Positions 1 to 11,260 are shown, counted from the stretch's first letter. The stretch: 64,000 nt of DNA from Symbiodinium natans (GCA_905221605.1 CAJNDS010001191.1:115001-179000); one strand, 5' to 3'. The notes: generated by a model not told the origin, from the sequence alone. Numbers and translations: made by a program.

Positions 1-2130
1 AGGGTTTAGGGTACCCTAAACCTCAACCCCAAAACCCAACGCCTAAACCCCAAACCCTCCAACAAAGCCGCTAACCCAATGCTTGCACAAAGCAGGGCCG
101 CGTTTTAACCTGCCAGAGGGCCGATTCGAACACTCCTGGCAATGACGTTTGGGGTTTAGGGTCTAGGGTTTTGGTGTTTAGGTGGGTTGTCTTATACCGG
201 ATGCAACATGTTTTTAACAGTTGTTCGCACTGGGCCTGCCCAGCATGACTTGATCCAGCTGACGGCGTACCATACCGTTCCTACTATGGCAGCTGCTGAC
301 CGTTGCTGTTGTGGTGAGTATGTCGATCATCAGCGGTACTAGTATGGTCATCACCGTTAGGAGCACGATAGTCTGCAGCCATCAAGAAATATCTTCCGGC
401 TACTGACGACCTGGAAACTGGCATTGCCGGGAGCTGGCAGCTTTGTGCGGGCGGTGGCTGCAATCGCTGAAGGACCCCGCGCCCGAAACCCTTCAACCTG
501 ACAGGCCGAAACTCTAAGAACCACGTGTGGAAGGCACAGGCCAGAGGAAAAGTACGAGGGGCAGGGCCTAAGGCGCTCAAGGCAGTTCTTAAGGCAGAGA
601 AGCTAGGTGCCCGAAATCTCCGAAGTTTGGGGTCTAGCTTAAGGTTGCGTGCTCGGGGCTGTGGCTCCCGATGAGTAACGGGGAAGAACGATATTCGGCG
701 CCACCCACAAAACTTCACAAAACATATGCGGGCCTGCGAGCAGAGCCGTCCCGCACTCAGTTGAGGCAGAAGTCAGTTTAAATGTAAATATCTCTGCAGC
801 GGGGAAATCCGTCGTCTTCTCAATGGGCACTGCTCGCAGTATGCGAAAACCTAATCCTCGACAGGTTGACTTACGAGTTCTGCAGATTTTTGGACATGTC
901 TTCCTGAACAACCCTAAAACCCTTAACCCCCTAGACGCCTTAAGGGATGAGAGGGGCTACCCATACTTGGCGATTTCCCAAAACCCTAAACCCTAAACCC
1001 CAAACCCCAAACCCTCAACCCTAAACCCTAAACTCTAAACCCTAAACCCTAAACCCTAAACCCTACTACTGTTGACCACAGAACTTCGGATCGGGCCTAA
1101 GTGGCCCTCTTGTGGAGGGATTGCTCGCAAGGGGGGCTTGGGTTGAACGACTTAACGTCTAAGGGTTTAGGCGTTTAGCGGTTTAGGGTTATAGGGTTTA
1201 GGGTTTGGGGTTTAGGGTTTAGGGTTTAGGGTTTAGGGTTTAGGGTTTCCCTTGCTTGGGGAAAGCAACTTAGGTTGGGGAGCAGCGGCGCACCCGCAAT
1301 GAACCAAGAACATGGGCGGCATTTGTTGGGATGCTCCCCCTTATACTAACAGTCCTTAATCGGTGTGGGGTTTAGGGTTTCGGGTTTAGGGTTTAGGGTT
1401 TCGGGTTTAGGGTTTAGGGTTTAGGGTTTAGGGCTTCGGGTTTAGGGTTTAGGGTAGGGAGCACAATAGGGGCCACTACAATCCCCATGAAGGACTCCTA
1501 GTATAAGGGGGGGAACATCCTAAGGCATCCCCCCTACAAGCCGACATGGGGTGCCATGAGAAGGAGGGGGACTACGGACTCGCAGCGTGGCTCATGCTGC
1601 ATGCTAGTATGCACCTACTTGAGATGTTAAGACTTCGTTTTATAATGACGCTGCGCGGAGCTTGGGAAACTTCTTGGCCAAGTTGCTTGAGGGTGTCAGT
1701 GTAGGGGCTTAGGGTTAAGGGTTTAGGGTTTAGGGTTAAGGGTTTAGGGTTTAGGGTTTAGGGTTTAGGGTTTAGGGTTTAGGGTTTAGGGTTTAGGGGC
1801 GGTCAAAGCTTCCAGCTTATGGTTGAAGGTCTGAGTTGGCCTGGGGTGACGGTTGTCAAGAGGGGGCCATAAACTGGCACCCCTAAATCCCAAGCCCTAA
1901 ACCCTAAGCCCCAAACCCCAAACCAAAAACCCTAAACCCTACACCCTCAACCCTAACCCTAAACCCTAAACCCTAAACCCTAAACCCCAAACCCCAAACC
2001 CCAAACCCCAAACCCTAAACCCCAAACCCCAAACCCCAAACCCTAAACCCTAAACCCTAAACCCTAAACCCTAAACCCTAAACCCTAAACCCTAAACCCT
2101 AAACCCTAAACCCTAAACCCTAAACAAACT
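1..2130. repeat. Telomere-like array region
   Basis: The stretch alternates array blocks (C-rich 967-1065 and 1889-2125; G-rich 1160-1247, 1369-1456 and 1705-1797) with unique spacers. The 1889-2125 block mixes CCCTAAA with CCCCAAA variants. The spacers at 180-900 and 1560-1690 show no convincing exon or recognised gene. A disrupted family A element lies at 1326-1523. Confidence 0.9.
1326..1523. mobile_element. Family A MITE split by a telomere-like array
   Basis: The left arm (TTGGGATGCTCCCCCTTATA...) occupies 1326-1368 and the right arm (...GTATAAGGGGGGGAACATCC) 1457-1523. Together they match the intact copy at 22671-22771. A TTTAGGG array at 1369-1456 separates the halves. Partial flank agreement (GGCAT on both sides) hints at a target duplication. 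Confidence 0.75.
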
Positions 2131-2133
2131 CAG

Positions 2134-2227
2134 GGTCGACCTATGCAATTCAGGGAGGAGCACGCCATCGTAACAGGGTTCGCGGAGCGAGTTGCGTTCT
2201 CAGGGCTTAAAGACTGGAGAGCCTCAG
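2134..2227 (+). CDS. Exon-like segment, possible ABC transporter fragment
   Basis: After an acceptor (ACTCAG|GG) one frame is open and protein-like, containing FREEHAIVTGFAERVAFSGL. This weakly recalls the segment before the conserved IAFYGG-like motif of peroxisomal-type (subfamily D) ABC transporter membrane domains. The family link is a guess from a short match. It lies between the 1889-2125 array and a TTTAGGGG-type array at 2226-2395. Confidence 0.35.
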
Positions 2228-4072
2228 GGTTGAGGGGTTTCGGGGTTATGGATTTAGGGATATAGGGGTTTAGGGGTTTAGGGGTTTTAGGGATTTAGGG
2301 GTTTAGGTGTTTAGGGGTTTGGGGATTTAATTTAGGGATTTAGGGGTTTAGGGGTTTGGGGATTTAGGGGTTTAGGGGTTTAGGGTTGCAAGGGTTTGCC
2401 AAGGGCTCAACATTGCATTGTGACCATCAGCTCCAGTCGCGGCAGCATGTGGCCGGTGCTTTAAGGGGGGCCTGCGATAAAGCTCGCGAATTTCAGGTGC
2501 AAGAGGCCAGCACCTCCCTTTGCCCCTTTGCATCATCACATCGATTTAACTAGGATATCCGGACATAGGCCATGTAGGCGTTGTGGCACGGATGCGGTTG
2601 TGTGTGGAACCCTAAAGCCTAAACCCTAACCCTGTAGCCAAATTCCCAAATCTTCGGACAGATGCTGTAACTGCTACATGGCTCGTTAAAGGTAGCATTG
2701 TCGTCGATGCAGCCTTTTTGTCCGCGGCTCCACATTTTGATGCCTTTCAGGGGTTTCGAGCCATTAGAGTTTAGGGTTTTGGGTTTAGGGTTTAGGGTTT
2801 AGGGCTGACCAGCATCGACTTGTGCAGATGCCGCTGTACCAGGCGGGTATGGCGTAAGCCTACTTGCAACTGGGACTTTTAAGGACGTGGGTATGCGGGT
2901 CGCTTGAGACAGCTTTGACAACTTGGCAGCTGCCCTCCCTGGGTGCCATTCTTAATGAGACCTGCCACGGCACCTTTATAGAGGCTGTAGTTAATATTGT
3001 ATGCTATATGTATGATCACATATGTTCTACATATATATATATATATGTCTATTCCTTCTAGTATATGTTAAATGTACATAGACATTCACACATATCGAAG
3101 TAAGTGCATGAATGCATACATACCGAAAATATGTGTGTATCAAAACAACGCTATTCCACCTTTGGAGTCGAATTGCGGGGCCCCTGGAAACTTACTTCCC
3201 TAGACCTCCCCACCCCCTCCTTAAGAACCTAACACCCCAACACCCTAAGACCCCAAAACCCTAAACCCCCGCCCCCCACCCCCTCCGCCCCGCCCCCCAA
3301 CCCTGAACCCAGAACCCTAAAACCCCCAAGTAATAGCAAAACAGGCCCAGATTTTGGATCAAGCCCCATGATGGGACCCAGAGAGGACAGCTGTCCGAAA
3401 GCACCATGACTGCGCAGCTGCGCCGGAAAGACGTTCGAGGGTCCCGGGCCCCACAGCAGGGCTAGGGTTTAGGGTTTAGGGTTTAGGGTTCAGGGTTCAG
3501 GGTTCAGGGTTGAAAACGGGGCACTGCGAAGTAATTACGCGGCTAGAGTCCTGGGATTTTCCAGGCCTAGGACACAGGGTTGATCGACCCTGCATGTTCT
3601 GCTCGGACCGGGATCCAAAAAGCTTGCCACTTGTGCGTGTCTTCGCGGAGAAAGCTCTTAAGGTAGGGTTCAGCGGCTGACCCTTCCGTGATGCTGTGTC
3701 ATGCTCCACTTCCGGGAAGAGGAGAGGCGTAGGCAGCTGCGCCAATCTGCCAGGATGGGAAAACCCACGGTAAGAACCACGGCGGACTACTTTAAGCCCC
3801 CCCTGGGCAGCTTTTGAGCGAAGATGTGGTTCCCATCTGCCCAGCGCTCACAGGCAGCGAATGTGTGGAAGCATTGCTGCGGTAGCGCTGGCTTCCTGCA
3901 GTCTCTCGGCCCTCCTACCCGCAGCCAAACAGATGTTCGACAGTTCCTGATACTGCGCGGCAGGATGCAAAAAGGATGGGGTTGAGGGTTTAGGGTTTGG
4001 GTTTAGGGTTTAGGGTTTAGGGTTTAGGGTTGAGGGTTGAGGGTTGACGGTTGAGGGTTGAGGGTTGAGAGT

Positions 4073-4104
<32 letters not shown>

Positions 4105-4740
4105 GGTTTGGAGGTTTAAGAAGCCGTGAAACAGGGCCTGAGACCAAAGCCGCGACGATGGCAATCTTACGATTCTGTTGCTGCTCATGATACTTCCCAC
4201 TCATGGTTCCTTCTTTTCATTTAAACCCTAAGCCCTAAGCCCTAACCACGTCAGCGCATGACCACCTAAACACCTAAACCCGAACACTAGACCCTGAAAA
4301 CTTCTTCCGTCCCAGGGTCTTGAAGCTGCCAGTCCAGGCTTCCCACGTCAACCCTAAACCCTAAAAACCCTAAAAACCCTACAAACCCTAAAACCTTAAA
4401 ACCCTAAAAACCTAAACCCTAAACCCTAACCCCAAACCCCAAACCCCAAACCCCAAACCCTAAACCCTACACCCTAAACCCTACACTCGAGAGGCTAAGT
4501 AGGTACTCTACATCCCCCTTATATGAACCCTCTAAGGGTATCAGCGAGTTAGGTACCCTGTATCCCCCCGTTATGAAGGCATGCTAATGGTCTCCTCATC
4601 CCTTCCTTCCCCCTAAACCCTAAACCCCCCTAAACCCTAAACCCTAAACCCTAAACCCTAAACCCTAAACCCTAAACCCTAAACCCTAAACCCTAAACCC
4701 TAAACCCTAAACCCTAAACCACCCTAAACCCTAAACCCTT
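2226..4740. repeat. Array-rich region without recognised genes
   Basis: The arrays lie at 2226-2395 (TTTAGGGG variants), 2768-2806, 3460-3510, 3981-4108 (GGGTTGA variant), 4352-4486 and 4610-4738. A TA microsatellite lies near 3030-3050. The unique spacers (2400-2760, 2810-3450, 3515-3975, 4110-4350) have open stretches but no splice-bounded, family-recognisable exon. The block at 4490-4600 looks like a decayed palindromic element. Confidence 0.7.
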
Positions 4741-4744
4741 GCAG

Positions 4745-4789
4745 AACTTTGGCCGCGGGAGGGCTCCAGGGCCAATTGAGAGCTTCGAG
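4745..4789 (+). CDS. Short exon-like segment, product unknown
   Basis: Fifteen codons (NFGRGRAPGPIESFE) lie between a TTGCAG acceptor and a GAG|GTCCCT donor, phase 0 at both ends. It directly follows the 4610-4738 CCCTAAA array, so the array would sit at the 3' end of the preceding intron. No family is recognised, and the short length keeps confidence low. Confidence 0.4.
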
Positions 4790-4841
4790 GTCCCTCCCCC
4801 CCCAACTTCACGCTCTTTCTAATTGGACATTCTAAACTAGG

Positions 4842-4931
4842 TAGGCCCTTGGGATATCATGTTATTCCTTCTTGGGTTTAAGAAGAATATTTAGGGATCT
4901 ATTCTTCAGAGGGTTTTAGGGGCCATCTTAG
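4842..4931 (+). mobile_element. Family B element
   Basis: It starts GTAGGCCCTTGGGATATCAT and ends GGGGCCATCTTAG, matching about ten other copies in the window. The family consensus starts GTAGG and ends CCTAG, which are also usable intron termini. Confidence 0.7.
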
Positions 4932-5074
4932 TAAAGCCATAAACATGAAAACCCTAAACTCTATGACTTTGGAGTTTTTGGGGCAACCCAACAAAACCTG
5001 CTTTGGGTTTATAGGGTTTAGGATTAAGGGTCTTCAAAAACCCACCCCCCAAAATCTGTTGCCTCTGCAACCAG

Positions 5075-5151
5075 CAGACCTCTGGCCATGCAGCGGGCAT
5101 GTGAGATGGCTGGGCACCCATCGGGCCTTTTGCAGACTTTTCCTAGGCCCA
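5075..5151 (+). CDS. Exon-like segment, product unknown
   Basis: An acceptor (AACCAG) is followed by an open frame beginning RPLAMQRACEMAGHPSGL. The end is not clear. A second frame is also open here, so the frame choice rests on protein-like composition only. Confidence 0.35.
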
Positions 5152-6276
5152 AGATCGCAGAATCAACCCCAAACTACCTAAACCCTAAACCCTAAACCCT
5201 AAACCGGAAATCGTGGGCCGGACCAAAGCCCGCGATTCTGGAGCGCCGTTGCCTGCGAGGTCCAAAGCCTGCTGAAGACAACGGCGGCGCATCAACGGAC
5301 ACCGTGCTTTGGAGGGTTTAGCTTTTTTTGTTAGGTTTGTTTTTTCTTGATATATGTCTTGTCTTTAGGGGAGTTGTCTCTTTTTTAAGGGGGTTTGGTG
5401 GGGCTTTTGAGGCTGTCGGTTTTAGGGCTCTAGGGGGTCAAGCTAGGGCTTTGGCCCCAGAGGGGGTACGAGGGCTGAATATCGATTTCCCCTCGCCCCC
5501 CCCCTGCCCCCAGCTCACCCCCATTTTTCGGGGTCGCGGACTTTGATGTTCAGACAGGCGCAGTGCAGGGCCACATTTGGGGATAATGTTCAAATTCCAA
5601 GTTTAGGGTTAAGGTTTTAGGTTGTAGGGTTAGAGGGTCTAGGGCCAGTGTCTTGCTACCTCGTTGAAGCATGGTCGCGCTGCGGATCAGCATACACCAA
5701 ACAGAGCGGAACACGTGGGGCCCCCACGTTTTATGTCATGCTGAGGATCCAGGTAGAGTCTTAGAGTGACATTCCGAAAGGTGTGGCAGGGCCAGGATCT
5801 GGCTATCTCGATGTCATTCGGGGGTCTTCCATGGGGTCTTCTGGACTCGGAATCAGATGAGCCATCTCTTTTGGAGGCCTACACATGGAAGCTGAGCCCC
5901 CCAAGCCAGAGAAGAGCACAATTAAAATGATGGTCGGGCCTGTTGTCGAAGCAAACCTTGCAGGTACCATCCGTTCTGCATACAGATCCTTCACCTCATG
6001 CAGAAGGAGCCCTGCACTGTCTGCAGCCACGACTTACTGCCTGCGTGTTGATGTGCAAGCCAAAGTCCTGACCAAGCGCTCCTGTGGCGTGTTTTGAGGG
6101 GTATAAGGAGGGACCCCCTAGAAGTGACCCTTAATCTTAATCTTATTCACCTAAACATATATATATATGTATAAAAACGTATATGTACATAATATACCTT
6201 ATGTCGTCCCTATGTACCTACGTAGCCCCTACATACCCTCCTAAGGCCCCTTGAGTGTTTTGGTCCCGTCCACGCA

Positions 6277-6339
6277 GCCACTTGATACCGAACCAACTTT
6301 ACATCGCCTCCGCGATGCAATGGAACGAGGATCCAGCAG
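6277..6339 (+). CDS. Exon-like segment, product unknown
   Basis: After a CACGCAG acceptor, 21 codons are open (PLDTEPTLHRLRDAMERGSS). It sits between an AT microsatellite/element region (6150-6200) and a poly-G tract at 6349. A second frame is open as well. No family is recognised. Confidence 0.4.
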
Positions 6340-7404
6340 GCCAGCAGGGGGGGGGGGGGTCTTTGCGGGGAAGCCCATGAACGCACCCTAAACCCTAAAC
6401 CCTAAACCCTAAACCCTAAACCCTAAACCCTAAACCCTAAACCTCTTCCCGGCCCGAAGCCCCGGGGTTTAGGGTGTCCAGGTGTTGGAGCGCAGAACCT
6501 CTTCGGGTTGCTTTGTGCTTTTGTCGGGTTGCTCAGGGTTTTCGGCTTTTCCGGTTTTCGGGTTTTAGGGTTTGAGGGTTGTAGGGTTGTAGGCTTGTAG
6601 GGTTGTAGGTTTTTTTTCTTTCAGGGTTTGGGGGTTTGGGGTTTTGAAGAAGGTTTGGGGTTTTTGGGGTGGTTTCAAGTTTTGAGTTTTGAAGGAGGAC
6701 CCTAAAACCCCAAACCTCCTCCTAAAACCCTAAACCCTTCCATTTAACGGAGTTTTGAGCCACCTAAATCCAAAAAAACCCAAACCTCCTCTTCCTCCTC
6801 AACCCACCCTGAACCCTAAACCCTAAACCCTAAACCCTAAACCCTAAACCCTAAACCCTAAACCCTAAACCCTAAACCCTAAACCCTAAACCCTAAACCC
6901 TAAACCCCCGCCCTCCCTCATCGAGCCAGGAGGTGGACGCTCGCAGCGCCGCTCCTGGCTTCGCTCGTAACGCGAGGTGCCACCGCTTTCCTGTCTCCCT
7001 TGAAAGTCTCATGAAGGTTTGGGGTTTCGGATTTAGGGTTTAGGGTTTAGGGTTTAGGGTTCAGGGTTCAGGGTTTAGGGTTCAGGGTTTAGGGCCCTAA
7101 ATCTAGGCCGATTTTGCCGGGTGGGTGCTCTCCCTTCCTTAATTGCCCTTTCAACAGCAAGTCCAAGAGCCGCCTCGAGAGGCCATTCTTTGGTGCAGCG
7201 GGCGCCAAGCGCGGAGCACTGCGGTCTGACGGCTGCCGCCTGTCCTGGGTCGCCGGTGCACGCGCATGTGTTGGTTGTGAAGAGGGGGGAAACCCTAAAC
7301 CCTAAACCCTAAACCCTAAAGCCTAAACCCTAAACCCTAAACCCTAAACCCTAAACCCTAAACCCTGGGGGAAGAGAGTTCGGACTCCGGGCTCATCAGC
7401 TCGG

Positions 7405-7558
7405 TCGGCCCTTGGGGACATTTTACAATTTACCCCTTATTGGGCTTAAGAGGGTTTAGGGTTTAGGGTTTAGGGTTTAGGGTTTGGGGTTTGGGGTTTA
7501 GGGTTTAGGGTTTAGATTTCTAGGAATATTGTTCAGGGGGTCTCAAGGGCCATCCTCG
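7405..7558 (+). mobile_element. Family B element carrying a telomere-like array
   Basis: The left part (GGCCCTTGGGGACATTTTAC... to TTAAGAGG) and right part (TAGGAATATTGTTCAG... to CCATCCTCG) match other family B copies. A TTTAGGG array (about 7451-7513) replaces or interrupts the middle segment that reads ATCATGTT in array-free copies such as 57696-57788. Confidence 0.75.
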
Positions 7559-7585
7559 TCACTCGCAACATTCACACATGTCTCT

Positions 7586-7726
7586 ACTTGGAGGTTCATG
7601 GTACTTACTAACCAATCATAAGCTGTACTTATAGCTGCACTTATAACCATATTCGGGCACTTGAGGGGCTTATGAGTGAGTCATAAGTGCAGTTACAATT
7701 GGTCAAGAAGTACCATGAACCTTCAC
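7586..7726. mobile_element. Family C palindromic element
   Basis: It begins ACTTGGAGGTTCATGGTAC and ends GTACCATGAACCTTCA, which are inverted copies. It contains a TTATGAGTGAGTCATAAG inner palindrome. A related half copy (AACCATATTGGGGTACTTAA...) occurs at 8358-8442. Confidence 0.75.
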
Positions 7727-8251
7727 GTCACATAACTCACACAACCCTAAACCCTAAACCCGAAACCCCAAACCCTAAACCCTAAACCCTAAACCCTGAA
7801 TGTGTGAAGACATGAAGAGATGTTGCGGCGGCAGCTCCTTAGGCTCGTGTGGCCCTGGGTATGTATGTATGTATGAATGTATGTATGTATCAGTATATAT
7901 ATACATATATATATATACATGTATGTTGGGGGGGGGGGGGGGGTGACCATATATATATATATATATACCATATATATATATATATATATATATAAGTTTG
8001 TATTGATAGGTTTATTTGTGTAAAGTTAGTTATGTATTACAGTGTATCTATGTATCATCTCCTGTCTCGAGGTAGTTCCCCAACATTTTTGTCCTGATAA
8101 CCCGAATCGTGCGGCTCACCCCACATGCTAGCAGGGGCCATTCGGCCAGTCCTGAGTTGGGGCTTCTAGTTCGGGCTTTTAGGGTTTAGGGCTTTTCGGG
8201 TTTTCGGGTTTCGGAAGTTCAATGTTACGGGGGGGGTGGGTGAGGAGGGCG

Positions 8252-8350
8252 TCTGCCCTTGAAAGTGCCGTGGAGGTGCCTGCTGGCGATCACTCCGCAT
8301 GTTCCGAGAGCATTGTGTTCCAAGCACCCTGCGCGAGTGTTCAGCAGGAC
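8252..8350 (+). CDS. Exon-like segment, product unknown
   Basis: An open frame reads SALESAVEVPAGDHSACSES and continues toward the family C half copy at 8358. No clean acceptor is visible, so the 5' limit is uncertain. The composition is protein-like. No family is recognised. Confidence 0.35.
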
Positions 8351-8759
8351 ACCTGTTTATAACCATATTGGGGTACTTAAGGGGCTGAGAAGTGAGTCAT
8401 AAGTGCAGTTAATGGGGCAATAAGTACCCTGAACTTCCCAGTGACCTAACCCCCAGAGGACCTTGTGTGCATATGCTACTTGAGTTCTGTAGAACCCTAC
8501 ACTGCCGAAGCCTAAACCGCCTGAGCCCAGCACATACATTAAGAGGCGGCTGAGTCTGCTGCAGGGTCCGATCGCATCATGTCAATGTCAAAGACATAGC
8601 AGGGTTTAGGGTTTAGGGTTTAGGGTGCATCGTTCCCGTTTCATGCGTGTTCCCAGCAAATAAGTAAGTACTTGTGACTTTACTTTCAGTCAGTGTGATG
8701 CAAATGGATTGCACCCTAAACACTAAACTCTGAACCCTCATTATATATTTAGGGATCAG

Positions 8760-8840
8760 ACTTGGACGCAGGAGATTGAAGCGCGCATTCGCCTCAACAT
8801 GGATCGCAAGCAGCTTTTGGGCAGCTCGGAGAAGAGCTGA
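8760..8840 (+). CDS. Terminal exon-like segment, product unknown
   Basis: An acceptor (GGATCAG) is followed by 26 codons and a TGA. The frame includes TWTQEIEARIRLNMDRKQLL, a charged, helix-forming composition typical of real protein. The preceding 8598-8627 array and the following 8980-9240 arrays place it between repeat blocks. Confidence 0.55.
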   Translation, partial: TWTQEIEARIRLNMDRKQLLGSSEKS

Positions 8841-9075
8841 GCCTGTGGCTTCAGAATTCCTACCACGAAAACCCACAACACAAACCCCTACAACCCCACT
8901 AAAACCCCCATACAAGACCAAGAAAGAATCCTATAAAGCCCCGTAAAAACCCAGTAAACACACAATTAAATCCTATAAACATAAACCCCAAACCCCAAAC
9001 CCCAAACCCCAAACCCTAAACCCCAAACCCCAAACCCTAAACCCTAAACCCCTCAAACAAGCCCCCGGCACGGCA

Positions 9076-9259
9076 CCCCAGCCGAGGCAACTACACCCTA
9101 AACCCTAAACCCTAAGCCCTAAACCCTAAACCCTAAGCCCTAAACCCTAAACCCTAAACCCTAAGCCCTAAACCCTAAACCCTAAACCCTAAGCCCTAAA
9201 CCCTAAACCCTAAACCCTTAACCCTAAACCCTAAACCCCAGCCCAGGCAACTACACCCT
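9076..9259. repeat. Array flanked by 24-bp direct duplication
   Basis: A CCCTAAA/CCCTAAG array (about 9095-9238) lies between two copies of a 24-bp unit (9076-9099 and 9236-9259) that differ at one base. The unit contains GAGGCAACTACACCC in the first copy. The second copy contains the acceptor and the start of the exon at 9247. Confidence 0.85.
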
Positions 9260-9305
9260 CTTAGACTCCGAGGCCGGCGCCTGCACCAAGGCCGCTGAGC
9301 CCAAA
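9247..9305 (+). CDS. Exon-like segment next to a duplicated acceptor
   Basis: CCCAG|GC acceptor, AAA|GTTTGG donor. The frame reads NYTLLDSEAGACTKAAEPK. The acceptor and first exon bases are duplicated upstream at 9076-9099 with an array between. No family is recognised. Confidence 0.5.
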
Positions 9306-10200
9306 GTTTGGGTTTAGGGTTTAGGGTTTCGGGTTTAGGGTTTAGGGGTTTAGGGTTTAGGGTTTAGGGTTTGGGGTTTAGGGTTTAGGGTTTAGGGTTT
9401 GGGGTTTGGGGTTTAGGGTTTTGAGGCTTAGGGTTAGGGGTTTAGGGTTTTTGGGTTGAGGGTTTAGCGTTTGGGGTTTAGGGTTTTAGGGCTTAGGGTC
9501 TGGGATTTAGGGGTTTAGGGGTTTGGGGTTTAGGGTTTGGCATTTAGGGGTTGGGGTTGGGGGTTTAGGGTGTGGGGTTTGGGGTTTGGGGTTTTGGGGT
9601 CTTGGGGTTTGGGGTTTGGGGTTTAGGGTTTTTCGGGTTGACGATTTATTGTATGGGTTTAGGGTTTGGGGTTTAGTGTTTGGGGTTGTTTCGGGTTTGG
9701 GATTTAGGGTTTGGGGTTTAGGGTTCAGGGTTTCGCGGGTTTTGGGGTTTAGGGTTTGGGGTTCTGGGGTTTGATCTACGCATCGCGGCTTACTGCGGCT
9801 TTGGGGTTTGTAGGGGTGTTACAGGGGGTTTGTTGGGTTTTCTGGCGGTTTGGGTTTTGGGGGCTTATAGGGGGTTCATCGGGGTTTAGGTTTCAGAATT
9901 TGGGGTTCAGGGCTTCTGTAGGGTGAAGGTTCTAAAGCAAGTTGGGGACTAGTGGTTTAGGGTTCGGGACACTTATAGGATTTATAGGGTTTATAGGGCT
10001 TATAGGGCTTAGGGTTCAGGGCACTAGCCTAAACCTAAACCCTAAACCACAAGTCCCCCATGTGCGGACGTCGCGCAGTTTGTGTGTGTGTGTGCTGCCA
10101 GGCAAGCCGGGCCACGAACCCACATGCAGACCCAGGCTGGGTTTAGGGTTTAGGATTCAGGGTTTTAGGGTTTTGGGTTCTCTTACAACTTCGGGAAAGG
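9306..10200. repeat. Long degenerate G-rich telomere-like array
   Basis: About 465 bases (9306-9770) of TTTAGGG, TTTGGGG, TTTCGGG and longer mixed units are followed by looser T/G-rich decay to about 10020. The long open frames here encode only repeat peptides (for example GFRVWGLGFGV) and are not genes. The spacer at 10040-10140 holds a GT microsatellite. Confidence 0.85.
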
Positions 10201-10424
10201 AGTTCCCAGGTGGTATCGGAGGGTGCAAGGTTATTTACAGAGTCTATGGCCAGGCACAGCTTCTTGCCTTGTTGGGGTTCTTAAGGCCCGAATTCTAGGG
10301 AATTCGGTACCTTCCATCCCTATGATTTTACCAAGAACTCGATTCTTGATGGCACGATGTTCAGGGGCCTTTCAGGTTCAAATCTCAGGGCTTTCACTAC
10401 GGACACGTGCATTCATCTAAGGGT

Positions 10425-10552
10425 GGTCATGTGGGCCCTTACGGTGGTCCCTTGCCTCCTTAAAGGGTTCTGATGGGCCCTTGGGTTGTATAGGGCATAT
10501 AAGGGGTCCCTTTTAAGGACCCATACTAGGGAACCATGCGACTACCCTAAGA
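10425..10552. mobile_element. Family D element
   Basis: It begins near TGGGCCCTTACGGTGGTCCC and ends near GGAACCATGCGACTACCCTA. The sequence GCATATAAGGGGTCCCTTTT recurs in similar form at 25975-26137 and 54231-54370. Inner inverted stretches (CCTTTTAAGG) are present; full terminal repeats are not clear. Confidence 0.6.
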
Positions 10553-10620
10553 ATTGCAGGCCGAAGCCTAAATCCTAAGCCGCCACACCTCAGGCCCGAA
10601 AGCGCAAAACGCCGTCGCAG

Positions 10621-10727
10621 GTCCCTTCACCGACCTCTTCGGGTTCCGCTACATGTCAGCTGGATCCTTGGCTGCGTGGTACACTTTTGGCCACTTGTTT
10701 TGTTGGCTTCTGGGTTCCGTCGTAAAG
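10621..10727 (+). CDS. Membrane-protein exon, product unknown
   Basis: GTCGCAG acceptor and AAG|GTCACG donor enclose 107 bases with a 35-codon open frame. It begins PFTDLFGFRYMS and runs into a hydrophobic, aromatic stretch (AAWYTFGHLFCWLLGSVV) that would suit a membrane helix. The flanks are family D (upstream) and short arrays (downstream). Not assigned to a family. Confidence 0.55.
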
Positions 10728-11093
10728 GTCACGGACCCACACAAAACAGGGGTGTGGCCCTTATGAGCTAGTGACCCCCTAAACCCTAGAATCCTAGAAC
10801 TCTAAAGCCTAACCCTAAACCCTGCTACCGAGGATCACACTGCCATGTTCTGGGGTGCTCGGAGAGTCAGGCAGGATGCCAAAAGCACGTGGCTCTCCCC
10901 TGCCCCCAAATGAGACTCTAGAGGGATGGGAGTAGTAGCCCTAAACCCTAAACCCCCTCAACCCCTCAACCCTTAAACCCTAAACCCTGAACGCCCTAAA
11001 CATGAGGCCAGAGGGTGTTGTAAAATCAGGGCGCAAATGGGGACTGCCCTGATAGGTGGAGAGCCTCTGTGACTTTTCCACGAACTTCTGCGA

Positions 11094-11150
11094 CTTGGTG
11101 GCCCGGTGGTACCTTTTTCCCGTTTTTTGATTCAAGGTTCCCCCAGAAAC
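11094..11150 (+). mobile_element. Family F element, partial
   Basis: Starts CTTGGTGGCCCGGTGGTACC and includes GTTTTTTGATTCAAGGTTCC, matching the copies at 29230-29400 and 44187-44284. The right end is degraded. Confidence 0.6.
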
Positions 11151-11260
11151 CAACCCCCCAACCCGCCAAGCCGTACCCTAAACCCTACACCCTAGGGTGC
11201 TCTTATCATAACAGGGTTTAGGGTTTAGGGTGTAGGGTGTAGGGTTTAGGGTTTAGGGTC

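Larger units (their letters stand above)
6340..8250. repeat. Array-rich region with elements and microsatellites
   Basis: The arrays lie at 6384-6442, 6552-6640 (mixed variants), 6812-6906, 7021-7094, 7290-7368, 7451-7513 and 7743-7798. A long TA/TATG microsatellite with a poly-G tract fills 7855-8000. The spacer at 7100-7285 is open in several frames (possible exon, no family recognised). Elements B2 and C1 are listed separately. Confidence 0.75.

Noticed and set aside
100-140. tRNA T-arm (GATTCGAAC near 123)
   Set aside because: No matching acceptor, D or anticodon arms could be folded on either strand.
1-1100. Chromosome end because the window starts in TTTAGGG/CCCTAAA repeats
   Set aside because: The arrays are short, broken, on both strands and continue across all 64 kb. 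There is no long terminal run.
1889-2125. CRISPR-like array
   Set aside because: Direct tandem 7-base units without unique spacers, in a eukaryotic context.
5803-6097. Pair of overlapping open frames on opposite strands
   Set aside because: Both look plausible in composition, so neither can be preferred. No family match and no splice sites.
9523-9774. Open frame encoding GFRVWGLGFGV-type peptide
   Set aside because: It is translation of TTTAGGG/TTTGGGG repeats. The same kind of frame occurs at 11960-12202, 19460-19659, 41428-41658 and 48602-48814.
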